Source: UBA183 sp050011215
GTDB taxonomy: Archaea; Thermoproteota; Nitrososphaeria; Nitrososphaerales; Gagatemarchaeaceae
DNA: 64,000 bases
Assembly (NCBI GenBank): GCA_050011215.1
Contig: JBEKJM010000003.1
Span: 4,888 to 68,887 of the forward strand
Reading direction: 5' to 3'
Shown here one piece after another: positions 1-8,234 of the stretch. The first letter of the stretch is position 1, and each line of letters opens with the position of its first letter. The notes beneath the pieces were generated by a model that was not told the DNA's origin, did not search any database, and worked only from the letters and a program-made list of their open reading frames with translations. The position numbers and the translations under genes are program-made.

Positions 1-746
1 GCGTGACGACCCGGATCGAGTTTCAGAAGCCGGCGCCCGAAGTCGTGGAGGCGCACCTCGCCAGAATCGCCGGGAACGAGGGGCTCTCGCTCGAGGAGGG
101 GGAGCTGGCCTCGATCGCGAAGGCGGCCAACGGCGACTGGCGTTCCGCGATCAACTTCCTGCAGTCGGGAGCCCCTTCCGCGAAGGACGAGGAGATGACC
201 ACTTCGCAGGCGATCAACGCCTTCTTCGACGCCGTGGACGAGAAGGCAGCCCTCAAGGCGCTGAGGTCATACCCTGGCCAGCCCAGAGACAAGCTCCGCG
301 ACCTGTTCACTGGCGTGGTGAAGGCCAGGGTCCACGAGGAAAGGAAGGCGGCCGCGCTCGAAGCGATCTCGAGGGCCGACCTCCTCATGGGGCGGATCAT
401 GAGAGGGCAGGACTGGAGGCTGCTGAGGTACCTCGACCCGATGCTGGCGTCAGGGCTCTGGAGGGCGCTGGGCGACGGGGGGGCGTCCTACTCCATGGAC
501 GGCGCCCCTTGGCCCCTGCAGGTTAGGATCTGGAACGACTCGAAGAAGCTCAAGGAGATCGGACGCCTGGGAGGCCGGAGGCTCGGGATAAGCCAGAAGG
601 GCTTCCTTGTCGAGGACATGCCGTACGTGCTGCTGCTCTGCAGGGGAGCGGCGTTCAGGGACGAGCTGGTCAGGAGCCTCGGCCTGGAGGAGAGCTACGC
701 CGAGTTCGTCGCCAAGGAGGCGGGCCGGGCTCGTCCGGCTAGTTGA
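1..746 (+). CDS. rfcL: Replication factor C large subunit, C-terminal part (5' end outside window)
   Basis: The open frame runs in from the left edge, so the N-terminal AAA+ part is missing. What remains starts in the sensor/lid region of the clamp loader (IEFQKPAPEVV, then ANGDWRSAINFLQS, the helical lid typical of archaeal RFC-L) and continues into the collar domain. Family role: loading the PCNA sliding clamp together with RFC small subunit. The stop codon overlaps by 8 bp the stop of a convergent wHTH gene. The family call is good; the true start cannot be seen. Confidence 0.85.
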   Translation, partial: VTTRIEFQKPAPEVVEAHLARIAGNEGLSLEEGELASIAKAANGDWRSAINFLQSGAPSAKDEEMTTSQAINAFFDAVDEKAALKALRSYPGQPRDKLRDLFTGVVKARVHEERKAAALEAISRADLLMGRIMRGQDWRLLRYLDPMLASGLWRALGDGGASYSMDGAPWPLQVRIWNDSKKLKEIGRLGGRRLGISQKGFLVEDMPYVLLLCRGAAFRDELVRSLGLEESYAEFVAKEAGRARPAS

Positions 747-1077
747 ACGGTTTCTGGCAGGACGCTTCCCTGGCCTCCTGCCACTCCGAGAGGAACCTTG
801 CGATCACGCCGACGAAGGGGTTGCTCCTGTCGACGCGGAAGATGCGGATCCTGTTGAAGCGCTTCTCGGCGAGTATCCCCGACTCAGTCAGGAACTCCAA
901 GTGGCGCGCGGCCGACGTGTGCGAGAGCCCGGACCTCCGCGTGATCTCTGAGATGTTCAGCTCTCCGCTCTTGATCATCACAGTGAGCACCTTGGTCCTC
1001 CCGTAGGAGGACAGCAGCTCCTCAACCTGTGGACCACCCACGACTGAAGCACGTGGGCTTCTTGCTTCACTGGCCAA
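739..1077 (-). CDS. Small winged-helix (ArsR-like) transcriptional regulator with a 5' end altered by an IS
   Basis: The 112-codon frame has a compact winged helix: ISEITRRSGLSHTSAARHLE is the recognition helix region, followed by a wing (GILAEKRFNRIRIFRV). Its first ~14 codons (from TTG at 1077: ASEARSPRASVVGG) are encoded by the terminal hairpin of the adjacent TnpB element, so they are not ancestral. Host homology appears to begin around VEELLSSYGRTKVL. A GTG near 1035 is a possible remaining start. It probably once lay just downstream of orc1/cdc6 on the same strand. Target genes are unknown. Confidence 0.7.
   Translation of the reverse strand: MASEARSPRASVVGGPQVEELLSSYGRTKVLTVMIKSGELNISEITRRSGLSHTSAARHLEFLTESGILAEKRFNRIRIFRVDRSNPFVGVIARFLSEWQEAREASCQKPFN
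1034..1069 (-). repeat. IS605-type right end, terminal hairpin and putative omega-RNA 3' end (copy 1)
   Basis: On the minus strand, immediately after the TnpB stop, the sequence forms the hairpin CCCACG/CGTGGG. The same segment recurs at 63889-63923 with a few substitutions (CCCACG-ACTAAAGC-CGTGGG), also directly after the stop of a TnpB-like reading frame. Two independent copies in the same position relative to tnpB support its assignment as the right end and guide-RNA scaffold. Confidence 0.75.
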
Positions 1078-2197
1078 ACTTGCTTATCCTCTTCCTTCGC
1101 TGGACAAGTAGAGGCTCGGCCTCTACGTGGGCCAGTTCCTGGCCCGCCTTCAGGATATTCCTTGCCGCGTTCACATCCCTGTCCACGACAAGCCCGCACC
1201 GTGGGCAGTGGTGGACCCTCTCCGACAGCTCCTTCGGAACCACTTCCCCGCATCCAGAGCATTTCTGCGACGTCCCCCTGGGTTCGACGAGGATCACTCG
1301 TCCGCCGTGCCTCTCCGCCTTGTAGGCGGTCAACTGACGCAGCTGCCCCCATGAGGCATCCGTTATTGCCGATGCCAGGCTGTGGTTCTTGACCATCGAC
1401 GGAATGTGAAGGTCCTCAAAGACTATGGTGGAGTAGTGATTGGCGAGATGATGTGAGAGCCTGTGGGCGTAGTCATCCCTCTGCCTCCTCACCTTCCTCC
1501 ATGCCTTTCCAAGTGCCACCTTCGTCTTCATCCGGTTGTTCGAGCCCCGTTTCTTTCCGGACAGGTTCCTCTGAAGCCGCTTGATCTGCTTGATCGAGCC
1601 GGGCAGGTATCTTGGATTCGGGAACTTCGTTCCGTCGCTGAGAGCAACGAGGTTTGTGATTCCAAGGTCAACTCCGATTGGTCTGTCTAAGACCTGGGCT
1701 TCTGTGGGTCTGGGGTTGTATTTCTCTGCCTCCACTGAGATGCAGGCGTACCACTGGTCCACATCCCTGACGACCGTGCAGGTCTTTGATGCCTCCTCGA
1801 TGGACCTGTGCACCTTCATCTTCACAGAGCCTATCTTCGAAAGTCTCAGTCTGTTTCCGATGATCTTGAACCCTCCAAGCTGTGGGTATCTGAACGAGTT
1901 GTACCTGTCCTTGCGCCTGAACCTTGGGCGCTTCGCGAGGCCCACGAAGAACGCCTGATATGCCTTGTCGAGTCTCAGCATGACATCCTGCAGGACCTGC
2001 GAGTGGATCGCCTCCAAGAATTTGTTGTCTCGCTTCAATTCCACGAGCATCCTCTTCTGCTCGTAGAATCCAGTCCTGTTCTCTATCCTGTCTGCGAGCA
2101 TCGCGTTGTAGAGCCTCCTGCAGGTCTCGAGCGTCTCCTCCATGACACCGCTCTGGGTCTCGTTTGGGTAGAGCCTGAATCTGTATGTAATCAGCAT
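1067..2197 (-). CDS. tnpB: TnpB RNA-guided nuclease of an IS605-family element
   Basis: The 376-residue protein from ATG 2197 (MLITYRFRLYPNETQ, the usual TnpB N-terminus) is preferred over an upstream in-frame start at 2251. All catalytic parts are visible: RuvC-I Asp in GVDLGITNL (about D177), RuvC-II Glu in IVFEDL (about E261), a four-cysteine zinc finger (CSGCG...CPRCG, about 313-334) and RuvC-III Asp in DRDVNAARN (about D341). The nuclease looks intact. TnpB proteins are RNA-guided DNA endonucleases that promote retention of the transposon; the guide RNA comes from the 3' end of the gene and the right end. The stop lies inside the terminal hairpin region. Confidence 0.93.
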   Translation of the reverse strand: MLITYRFRLYPNETQSGVMEETLETCRRLYNAMLADRIENRTGFYEQKRMLVELKRDNKFLEAIHSQVLQDVMLRLDKAYQAFFVGLAKRPRFRRKDRYNSFRYPQLGGFKIIGNRLRLSKIGSVKMKVHRSIEEASKTCTVVRDVDQWYACISVEAEKYNPRPTEAQVLDRPIGVDLGITNLVALSDGTKFPNPRYLPGSIKQIKRLQRNLSGKKRGSNNRMKTKVALGKAWRKVRRQRDDYAHRLSHHLANHYSTIVFEDLHIPSMVKNHSLASAITDASWGQLRQLTAYKAERHGGRVILVEPRGTSQKCSGCGEVVPKELSERVHHCPRCGLVVDRDVNAARNILKAGQELAHVEAEPLLVQRRKRISKFGQ

Positions 2198-2308
2198 CTC
2201 TGTTCTTCCGCATCCCTGCAGGATAAGAGGGCCACTCCTGGTTGGAGACACAGATTCATCCCACCCGTGAATGGTGTGGGGTTTCTTTGTTTCCCCGAAC
2301 CCCTTTCG

Positions 2309-4540
2309 CTATCTAACGTCTGCGACCATCCCCTTCTCGAGCTCCCCCATCAGCTCCTTCGCCGACACGAGCGACAGCCCGATCAGGGTGGTCCTGCCCT
2401 TCATGCCCCTGCCCGAGAGCTGGGTCTCTATGATGCCCTTCCTGGACAGCTCGTTGACGTCGTTCCACACCTGTGTGTGGTGGTTCGCCGCCACCCCCAT
2501 GCTCTCGCAGAGTACGCCGTAGCTTCTCTCGACCTCGCCTATGGTGACGTAGGTCGAGTCCCCCTTCTTGAGGAGGGCAGAGACCGCCATCAGTATCAGC
2601 CGCTGGTGCCTCGACAGGTAGCTCAGCTCCTCCTTGCTGAACCCCGGAGGCAGCGAAGCCTTGGCAGACCTGATGTGTTCGGGCAAGATCCGTGGTGACT
2701 CGGAGATGTCAGCGAGCTTCCCGGCCCTGTAGACCAGGTCGAGCGCATACCGAGCGTCGCCGTACAGACTCGCTATGTCTGCCGCCAGCTGCATCGAGTT
2801 GTCGCCCAGGGCGCCATCGGTGAACGCTTCGCTCCGAGAGACTATGATGTCCAAGAGCTGGGCAGCCGAGTAGGGTTCGAGCGAGACTTCGTTCCACTGC
2901 ACCGAGCTGAGGGTGCTGAGGTCCACGGCCTTCATGTAATTGAGCGTCTTCGAAATGAGCAGGGAAGAAAAGACCTGGCTCCCCTGAACCGTCTCTCTCA
3001 GGCGCGTTATGGTGTAGAGCGCGGAGGGATCTGAGGTTATGAGGGAGTCAACCTCGTCGAACGCTATGACCAGGTGCATGTGGTTGCTCCTCAGTTCTTC
3101 GACGAGGACGGAGAGGAGCTCCTCGAAGCCGTATCCCCTCGACGGATAATTCTGACCGAGGGTGCTGAGCGCTCGGACCATTACTGACTGCAGCGTCTTG
3201 TCGATCCTGCAGTTGACGTGCAACATCTTCACCAGGTTCCCATACAGCGCCGCCTTCTTCTGCAGCGATTCGCCGAGCTTCTTGGCGAGCATCGTCTTGC
3301 CAGAATTGTGTGTTACCGTGAAATCATCTAAGAGGTATCGTTGATCAGAACCGACTCTAAAACCGAAGTACTCTTCTTCCCCCAGAGGTTTTAGCGTGAA
3401 GCCCGTCCTTAAAACGCTCTTCTTCTGCCTTCTTGTCGGTGCCTGTTTTCTACTAACCCTAGTAGGAATTTTGGAAATGTCGCCTGAAATTCCAACTCTG
3501 TAATACAGTCCCTCATGACCAAATTGGTCGTGGGAAGATTTTTCCCTGACAAAAGCGTAGAATCCAAGACTTCTAGACACAAATGCCACATCTTCAGCGA
3601 GCTGTTTCGACTTGGTGATAAAATCAAAGTATCCTGCATCTAGACTACCGTCTGTGTCCAGTAATCCAGCCAGAACTTCTAGACGTGTTCTTCTTGATCC
3701 AAACTTATACTGAGATGGGATGAACTTCGACTCAGATGTTTCCTTGTAAAGCCCTAACGCCATTAAATCCTTGGCTAGCCCATTTAGTAATGCTTGTCCA
3801 CCTGTCCTCCCCGGAGTCAGCATATATTCTTGGGCTTGGCCTGCTGGGTACTGGCGTACTTTTAGCAAGTACTTTCCAGATTGGCTATTTACTATAGTTG
3901 ATAGTTCTGCGTCCGCCGAAGTGATAGTGATATGGCCATTGGCACTACTTCCGTCCCCTAAATACACACCAAGAAAGTGAGGGTCTATCGACCCAGCTGG
4001 CATCTGAGGAAAATCGACGCCAGTTCTCATTAATTTGTAGAGACCCTTGGGACCAACATACCATCTTGGAAGCTTTAACAGCTCGCTTACTCTAATGTCT
4101 TTGATTATCCCTTCAGTATCTTCAGACGGCTTTCGTGGGTGTTTCTTCAGTCGAGTTTGTATGACTGTCAGAACATGGTCCTCAGAAACCACAAATGGTT
4201 TTCCCTTTATCGGCTGGACTTCAATCATCCGTCCAAAACCATGTGCCGTCTCAAGCACTTTTCTTGGGGTACTGTCTGGACCCATCAACAAGTCTCCTTG
4301 AGTCACGTCTTCGACGCGTTTGAGAGATCCGTCAAACATCAAAACGAGTTGTCCTTTCCTATGGCACCCGACAGGCCCGGAGAGCATCACGTTCTGGCTC
4401 GCCTTCGAGGCGTTCTGCACGACGCTCTGGAAGTAGAGTTCGAGGGCCCTGAGCTGGTCGTCGCGGTGAGGGATTTGGTGCGGCAGGTATTCCGGGAAGA
4501 GGAATGACTCGTCCCTGAAGACGGAGCGCGGGGGCACCAA
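2309..4540 (-). CDS. cdc6: Orc1/Cdc6 replication initiator interrupted by an intein
   Basis: The 743-codon frame from GTG 4540 contains an initiator of about 389 residues plus a 354-residue intein. The N-terminus (SVFRDESFLFPEYLPHQIPHR) is characteristic of archaeal Orc1/Cdc6. The spliced Walker A would read GPVGSGKT, followed by Walker B (HLVIAFDEVDSL), the AAA+ lid, and a C-terminal winged helix for origin binding (STYVTIGEVERSYGVLCESM region). A TATA-like TTATAAGG lies just upstream at about 4572-4580. Because the intein sits in the nucleotide-binding loop, ATP binding requires splicing. Function: recognition of origins and MCM loading. Confidence 0.93.
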   Translation of the reverse strand: MVPPRSVFRDESFLFPEYLPHQIPHRDDQLRALELYFQSVVQNASKASQNVMLSGPVGCHRKGQLVLMFDGSLKRVEDVTQGDLLMGPDSTPRKVLETAHGFGRMIEVQPIKGKPFVVSEDHVLTVIQTRLKKHPRKPSEDTEGIIKDIRVSELLKLPRWYVGPKGLYKLMRTGVDFPQMPAGSIDPHFLGVYLGDGSSANGHITITSADAELSTIVNSQSGKYLLKVRQYPAGQAQEYMLTPGRTGGQALLNGLAKDLMALGLYKETSESKFIPSQYKFGSRRTRLEVLAGLLDTDGSLDAGYFDFITKSKQLAEDVAFVSRSLGFYAFVREKSSHDQFGHEGLYYRVGISGDISKIPTRVSRKQAPTRRQKKSVLRTGFTLKPLGEEEYFGFRVGSDQRYLLDDFTVTHNSGKTMLAKKLGESLQKKAALYGNLVKMLHVNCRIDKTLQSVMVRALSTLGQNYPSRGYGFEELLSVLVEELRSNHMHLVIAFDEVDSLITSDPSALYTITRLRETVQGSQVFSSLLISKTLNYMKAVDLSTLSSVQWNEVSLEPYSAAQLLDIIVSRSEAFTDGALGDNSMQLAADIASLYGDARYALDLVYRAGKLADISESPRILPEHIRSAKASLPPGFSKEELSYLSRHQRLILMAVSALLKKGDSTYVTIGEVERSYGVLCESMGVAANHHTQVWNDVNELSRKGIIETQLSGRGMKGRTTLIGLSLVSAKELMGELEKGMVADVR
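3305..4366 (-). other. Intein with LAGLIDADG homing endonuclease inside the Orc1/Cdc6 Walker A
   Basis: The intein covers residues 59-412 of the precursor. It begins with Cys in GPVG|CHRKGQ, has a block-B-like segment (VSEDHVLTV) and ends TVTHN before Ser+1 of SGKT, giving the standard Cys1, penultimate His, terminal Asn and Ser+1 splice residues. Two dodecapeptide motifs, FLGVYLGDGSS and VLAGLLDTDGSL, mark a LAGLIDADG homing endonuclease with its acidic residues. Base composition is visibly more AT-rich than the flanking extein, as expected for a horizontally moving insert. All splice residues look intact, so it should be active. Confidence 0.93.
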
Positions 4541-4576
4541 GGGGAAGTTCCCCTGATTCGTCGCTCTTCACCTTAT

Positions 4577-4825
4577 AACCTTGATTACGATGATGAGAAC
4601 GTCCACATTAGGGAGGTCACTGAAAGTGTTTCTTCGCCTCTGGCGCCGGGGCCAAAGACTCGAGCTAGGAGGTGGGCATACCGATATTGGTATGGAACCG
4701 AGCTGCTGGACGTCTTGGCAGCCCTGCCTGGATTCGAGCACCTGGAACGGGGTTCCCTGCCTGTCGAGTCCCTAAGCGACGACCTCCCGTTACGCGGTCG
4801 GCGCAGCAGGACGCCCTCGACCTAA
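4577..4825 (+). CDS. Possible small protein gene without a standard start codon
   Basis: Between orc1/cdc6 and purD one frame is open and reads like protein: NLDYDDENVHIREV, then RRWAYRYWYGTELLDVLAAL and PGFEHLERGSLPVE, ending at TAA 4823-4825. No ATG, GTG or TTG is in frame between 4553 and the coding-looking part; CTG 4553 or ATT 4607 would be needed, or the start has been lost by a frameshift. The balance of hydrophobic and charged residues resembles a real ORF more than a shadow. I do not recognise a family. Low to moderate confidence. Confidence 0.35.
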   Translation, partial: NLDYDDENVHIREVTESVSSPLAPGPKTRARRWAYRYWYGTELLDVLAALPGFEHLERGSLPVESLSDDLPLRGRRSRTPST

Positions 4826-4870
4826 GGAAGCACAGATTAATACCCGCGAGCCGACAAGCGGTCGGCCTCA

Positions 4871-6274
4871 ATGGACAGGGTGGGCGTCCTCGTCGTCTCG
4901 AAGTGCCTCAGCGCGGCCGCCATCGTCGACGCCATCTCCAGAAGCGAGAAGTACAGGCCCGAGTTCTTTGTCGTCGAGAAGCAGCGCAACCCCTTCAACG
5001 TCAGGAGGGCCAAGGTCCACGTGGTCGTCCCTGACCTCGCTGTCGCGGACGTCGTGAAGGCCGCCGGGAAGTTCAAGGAAAGGATTGCATTCGGGCTGAC
5101 GGACACCGAGGACTTCGTAGTGGCGGGTGGTCGGGACGTCCTCGAGCGCGAGACGGGGATTCCAATGATCTGCGTCTCGAAGGAGTACGCCCTGGAGGGG
5201 TCCAAGGCGGCGCAGCGGCGCCTGTTCGACAAGACATTCAGAGGCGCAAACCCCAGGTACAGGATCTTCGATCAGAAGGATTACCCCGGGACGCAACAGG
5301 CAGTGACCGACTTCAGAAAGGCGATCAGCGAGCTCGGTCCGGCTGTGATCAAGCCGGACGCGCCGGCGAGGGGCGCGGGTGTGGGTGTCTGGGGGAGCGA
5401 TTTCAGCACGGACAGGGAGGCCGCGCAGTTCTTCCTGAACGCCTTCGCGAAGGGGAGCGTCGTCGTGGAGGAGAAGGTCGAGGGCGAGGAGTCCAGCTTC
5501 CACGCCTTCAGCGACGGAAGGCACTTCGTCCCCGCCCCCATGAGCAGGGACTACAAGAGGAGCCTCGACGGCAACCGAGGCCCTCTGACCGGCGGGATGG
5601 GAAGCTACAGAGGACCTCGTGCGCACCTCCCCTTCGTCAGAGAATCGGACTGGAGCGGGCTCGTGCAGGCCGAGGAGAGGGCTTTCAGGCTGTGGAAAGG
5701 AAGAGGCTCGAACCCGGGCCTGCGCGGCATAGTCCTCTACGACGCGATCATGCACACCGGCGGGGGCTTCAAGGTCCTGGAGAGAAACAGCAGGGGAGGG
5801 AACACGGAGCTCATCAACCTGCTGACAACGATCACGGACGACTTCGTCGACGTGTGCTACCGCATGCTGGACGGCGCGCTCAAGGGCATCAAGTTCGGGC
5901 GCACGGCTTCGGTGGTGACCTGCGCCGTCCCCGCCTCTTACGGGACCGGCACCCCAGCGCCTGGCATGGACGAGGCGATAGACCTGTCCGGGGCCTACGG
6001 CCTGAGCGAGAGGAGCGGGGGGAGTATCAGAATCCTTCCCATGGACGTGCGAATCGAGAGGGGCCGGTGCCTGATGGGTCGCTCGCGCTCAGTGGCAGTC
6101 GTCGGGCTCGGCTCGACCCTGGAAGAAGCCCGTCGAGCCTCTCTGCGCGGGGCAGGGTCTCTTGTCGGGCCGGTCAGGTGGAGAAAGGACATCGCGAGTT
6201 CCTCGGACCTACGGAGCAGCCGAGACCATCTCAGGAGCCTCCGTCGCGTCGCGCACACTGTCGCTAGTGCTTGA
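4871..6274 (+). CDS. purD: Phosphoribosylamine-glycine ligase (GAR synthetase)
   Basis: This is an ATP-grasp enzyme that makes glycinamide ribonucleotide from phosphoribosylamine, glycine and ATP (second step of purine synthesis). The sequence shows the ATP-grasp core: VIKPDAPARGAGVGVW, VVVEEKVEGEESSFHAFSDG, then RDYKRSLDGNRGPLTGGMGS, and the C-terminal metal-binding region KVLERNSRGGNTE. The 467-residue length fits the family. A TATA-like AGATTAATAC lies at about 4832-4841, 30 nt upstream of ATG 4871. The gene converges on purH with an 11-bp overlap and is separate from the main pur run. Confidence 0.93.
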   Translation: MDRVGVLVVSKCLSAAAIVDAISRSEKYRPEFFVVEKQRNPFNVRRAKVHVVVPDLAVADVVKAAGKFKERIAFGLTDTEDFVVAGGRDVLERETGIPMICVSKEYALEGSKAAQRRLFDKTFRGANPRYRIFDQKDYPGTQQAVTDFRKAISELGPAVIKPDAPARGAGVGVWGSDFSTDREAAQFFLNAFAKGSVVVEEKVEGEESSFHAFSDGRHFVPAPMSRDYKRSLDGNRGPLTGGMGSYRGPRAHLPFVRESDWSGLVQAEERAFRLWKGRGSNPGLRGIVLYDAIMHTGGGFKVLERNSRGGNTELINLLTTITDDFVDVCYRMLDGALKGIKFGRTASVVTCAVPASYGTGTPAPGMDEAIDLSGAYGLSERSGGSIRILPMDVRIERGRCLMGRSRSVAVVGLGSTLEEARRASLRGAGSLVGPVRWRKDIASSSDLRSSRDHLRSLRRVAHTVASA

Positions 6275-7865
6275 AGGCCCTCGTGTGGGTCAAGACCATA
6301 GCCATGCCGTGCTGGTCGGCAGCTTCGATCGACGCCTCGTCGTTCGTAGAGCCTCCGGGCTGAATCACGGCGGAGACCCCGGCCTGACCGAGGAGGTCGA
6401 TACTGTCGCGGAAGGGGAAGAAGCCGTCTGAGGCGCAGACCGCCCCCTTCGACCTCCCCGCCGCGTTGTCCAGCGCTATCTTCACGGCGCCATTCCTCTT
6501 CCTGAAGCTCGCCACCCCCAGGGTCCAGAACCGGGTCAGCCTCTCGCCCTCGAAGCTTCCTTCGACTATCACTATGCCATTCGACTGCACCTTCCTGACG
6601 ACCTCCCACGCCTCGAGCAGCTTCCTCAGCTGGCGCGCGTCCGGCTTCACCTTCGTCGGGACGGTGGCCTTGGCGGCGTCCAGCTTGGCGCGGTAGTCGG
6701 GCGCCTCCTGCAGGAGGATCGCCCCTTCGATCACCTTCAGGTCGTAGGGGTAGTCCGGCCTCTGCGCGGTCTGAATGATCCTGACCTTCTTCTTCTGTTT
6801 CTTCTCTAAGGTGGCGAGAGCGTCCGGGGCGAATCCCGGGGCTATCACAATCTCTGTGTACACGGAGCCGTCCTTCGTGCCTTCGTTCCTGCCTATCAGT
6901 CTCGCGGCCTGCAGGTCAACCTCCCTGTTCGTCACGACGGTTCCCCCGAAGTCAGCCTCCGGGTCGCAGGAGTGTGCGAGCGAATACGCTTCAGCGACGG
7001 TCGGGGCGAAGGCGAAGCCGCTGATCTGGCCGTGCTTGACCGTCGCCACAGCCGCTGTGTCATCGTAGCCCTCGACTATGTCGTAGGCGCTGCCCACGTC
7101 GAGGAAGTTGTTGAAGGACAGAACGTCTCCGGCGAGCTGCTTCCAGCCCGACATGGTCCTCCACCCGTCGATGGAGTAGATCACGGCCCTTCGATCGGGA
7201 TTCTCCCCGTACTTCGCGTCCTGAATCTTCGAGGCGGAAATCAGGAGCTTCCGGGGGAACTCCCCGGCCGCGTCGTGTCTGAGCCCGTTGAAGATGGCGG
7301 CGTCGTAGGAGGAGGTCTGGGAGAACGCCTCCACCGCGAGGCGCCTCCTGAAGTCTCTCGTGGTCCCTCCGCCGTGCTTCTTCATCTCCTCTATGACCGG
7401 ATCGTACAGCAGTGGCGACGGCACGACGGCCACGCTCTCGAAGTTCTTGGAAGCGGCCCTGACCATCGTCGGGCCGCCGATGTCGATGCTCTCGACAAGC
7501 GCCTCGTCCGCCGCACCCCGTCGCAGGGCCTCCTGGAAGGGATAGAAGTTGCAGACCACCATGTCCACGGGCTTGACCCCCATGGCGCTCAGTTCCGCCA
7601 GGTGCTCGCTCGTCCGCCTCGCCAGGATCGCCGCCTGGAGGGGCGCGTGCAGAGTCTTCACTCTGCCGGAGAGCGCGGTGGGGAGCTTCATGTCGTCCTG
7701 CAGGCTCTTGACGGAAAGGCCGGCCTCCTTGAGGGCCGCATAGGTCCCGCCTGTGGCCAGGATCTCGACGCCGAAGCCTGAGAGCGCGCCCGCGAAGCCG
7801 ACCAGGCCCGCCTTGTCCGAAACACTGAGCACCGCGGTCCCGACCTTCACAACTCCTTCTGACAT
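6264..7865 (-). CDS. purH: Bifunctional AICAR transformylase / IMP cyclohydrolase
   Basis: This enzyme performs the last two steps to IMP. The N-terminal MGS-like cyclohydrolase domain shows VGTAVLSVSDKAGLVGFA, EILATGGTYAALKEAG and GRVKTLHAPLQAAIL. The C-terminal AICAR transformylase domain shows KYGENPDRRAV, VATVKHGQISGFA, DPEADFGGTVV and IQPGGSTNDEASIEAADQHG. At 533 residues it is full length. Many archaea use PurP/PurO instead, so this bacterial-type fused enzyme is informative about lineage. It is divergent from purS and shares a TATA/inverted-repeat region with it; it overlaps purD convergently. Confidence 0.94.
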   Translation of the reverse strand: MSEGVVKVGTAVLSVSDKAGLVGFAGALSGFGVEILATGGTYAALKEAGLSVKSLQDDMKLPTALSGRVKTLHAPLQAAILARRTSEHLAELSAMGVKPVDMVVCNFYPFQEALRRGAADEALVESIDIGGPTMVRAASKNFESVAVVPSPLLYDPVIEEMKKHGGGTTRDFRRRLAVEAFSQTSSYDAAIFNGLRHDAAGEFPRKLLISASKIQDAKYGENPDRRAVIYSIDGWRTMSGWKQLAGDVLSFNNFLDVGSAYDIVEGYDDTAAVATVKHGQISGFAFAPTVAEAYSLAHSCDPEADFGGTVVTNREVDLQAARLIGRNEGTKDGSVYTEIVIAPGFAPDALATLEKKQKKKVRIIQTAQRPDYPYDLKVIEGAILLQEAPDYRAKLDAAKATVPTKVKPDARQLRKLLEAWEVVRKVQSNGIVIVEGSFEGERLTRFWTLGVASFRKRNGAVKIALDNAAGRSKGAVCASDGFFPFRDSIDLLGQAGVSAVIQPGGSTNDEASIEAADQHGMAMVLTHTRAFKH

Positions 7866-7933
7866 CGGAACGGGTGCCCCCGAGCCGGTAGATAACGAGG
7901 CTTCTCATATCCGCCCGTTCTTTGCACCAACCT

Positions 7934-7967
7934 GACAATTCCATCTTATATATCATACAGAATTGTC
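7934..7967. promoter_or_regulatory. Inverted repeat around a TATA box between purH and purS
   Basis: GACAATTC (7934-7941) and its perfect reverse complement GAATTGTC (7960-7967) flank the AT-rich CTTATATATC (7945-7954). The TATA element lies about 21-29 nt before the GTG of purS at 7974, a leaderless-type spacing, and can also be read on the other strand toward purH. The geometry suggests an operator for a dimeric repressor controlling both sides of the purine cluster. Function is inferred. Confidence 0.6.
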
Positions 7968-7973
7968 GCCTTC

Positions 7974-8234
7974 GTGCAACGATCCAAGGTCTTCACTGTG
8001 AAGGTCGTCATCTCCAACAGGGACGGTGCGGGCGACCCCGAAGGCGAAACCATCTACAGGGACCTCGTGTCGAAGTCAGTGTTCAAGCAGGTCAAGGGGA
8101 TACGCAGCGGGAAGTTCCTGAAGGTCTCCGTGGAGGCCGCTGACGCGGCATCCGCGAAGGCGCTCGTCTCCAAGATGTGCGACGAGCTGAGAATCTACAA
8201 CCCGGCCGCCCATTCCATCACCGTGGAGGTGTGA
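7974..8234 (+). CDS. purS: Phosphoribosylformylglycinamidine synthase, PurS subunit
   Basis: The 86-residue protein (FTVKVVISNRDGAGDPEGETI, then IRSGKFLKVSVEA and IYNPAAHSITVEV) matches the small structural subunit that joins PurQ and PurL in the three-part FGAM synthase. The GTG at 7974 fits a leaderless transcript from the TATA box at 7945. Its stop overlaps the GTG start of purQ (GTGA). Confidence 0.9.
   Translation: MQRSKVFTVKVVISNRDGAGDPEGETIYRDLVSKSVFKQVKGIRSGKFLKVSVEAADAASAKALVSKMCDELRIYNPAAHSITVEV

Larger units (their letters stand above)
1034..2281 (-). mobile_element. IS605-family (IS1341-type) element carrying tnpB only
   Basis: A single tnpB gene lies between two imperfect palindromic ends. 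The right end (1034-1069) holds the hairpin CCCACG-ACTGAAGCA-CGTGGG directly after the tnpB stop. The left end (about 2254-2281) holds CCAC...GTGG and ATTCAT/ATTCAC motifs. No tnpA is present, so mobility would need a transposase in trans. In this family the 3' end of tnpB plus the right end encodes the guide (omega/reRNA), so the right end here is also a candidate omega-RNA scaffold reading into flanking DNA at 1033 and below. The element separates orc1/cdc6 from the wHTH gene. Confidence 0.85.

Noticed and set aside
23..400. Minus-strand ORF opposite rfcL
   Set aside because: Shadow frame in GC-rich DNA; low-complexity Ser/Ala content and fully overlapped by a recognised gene.
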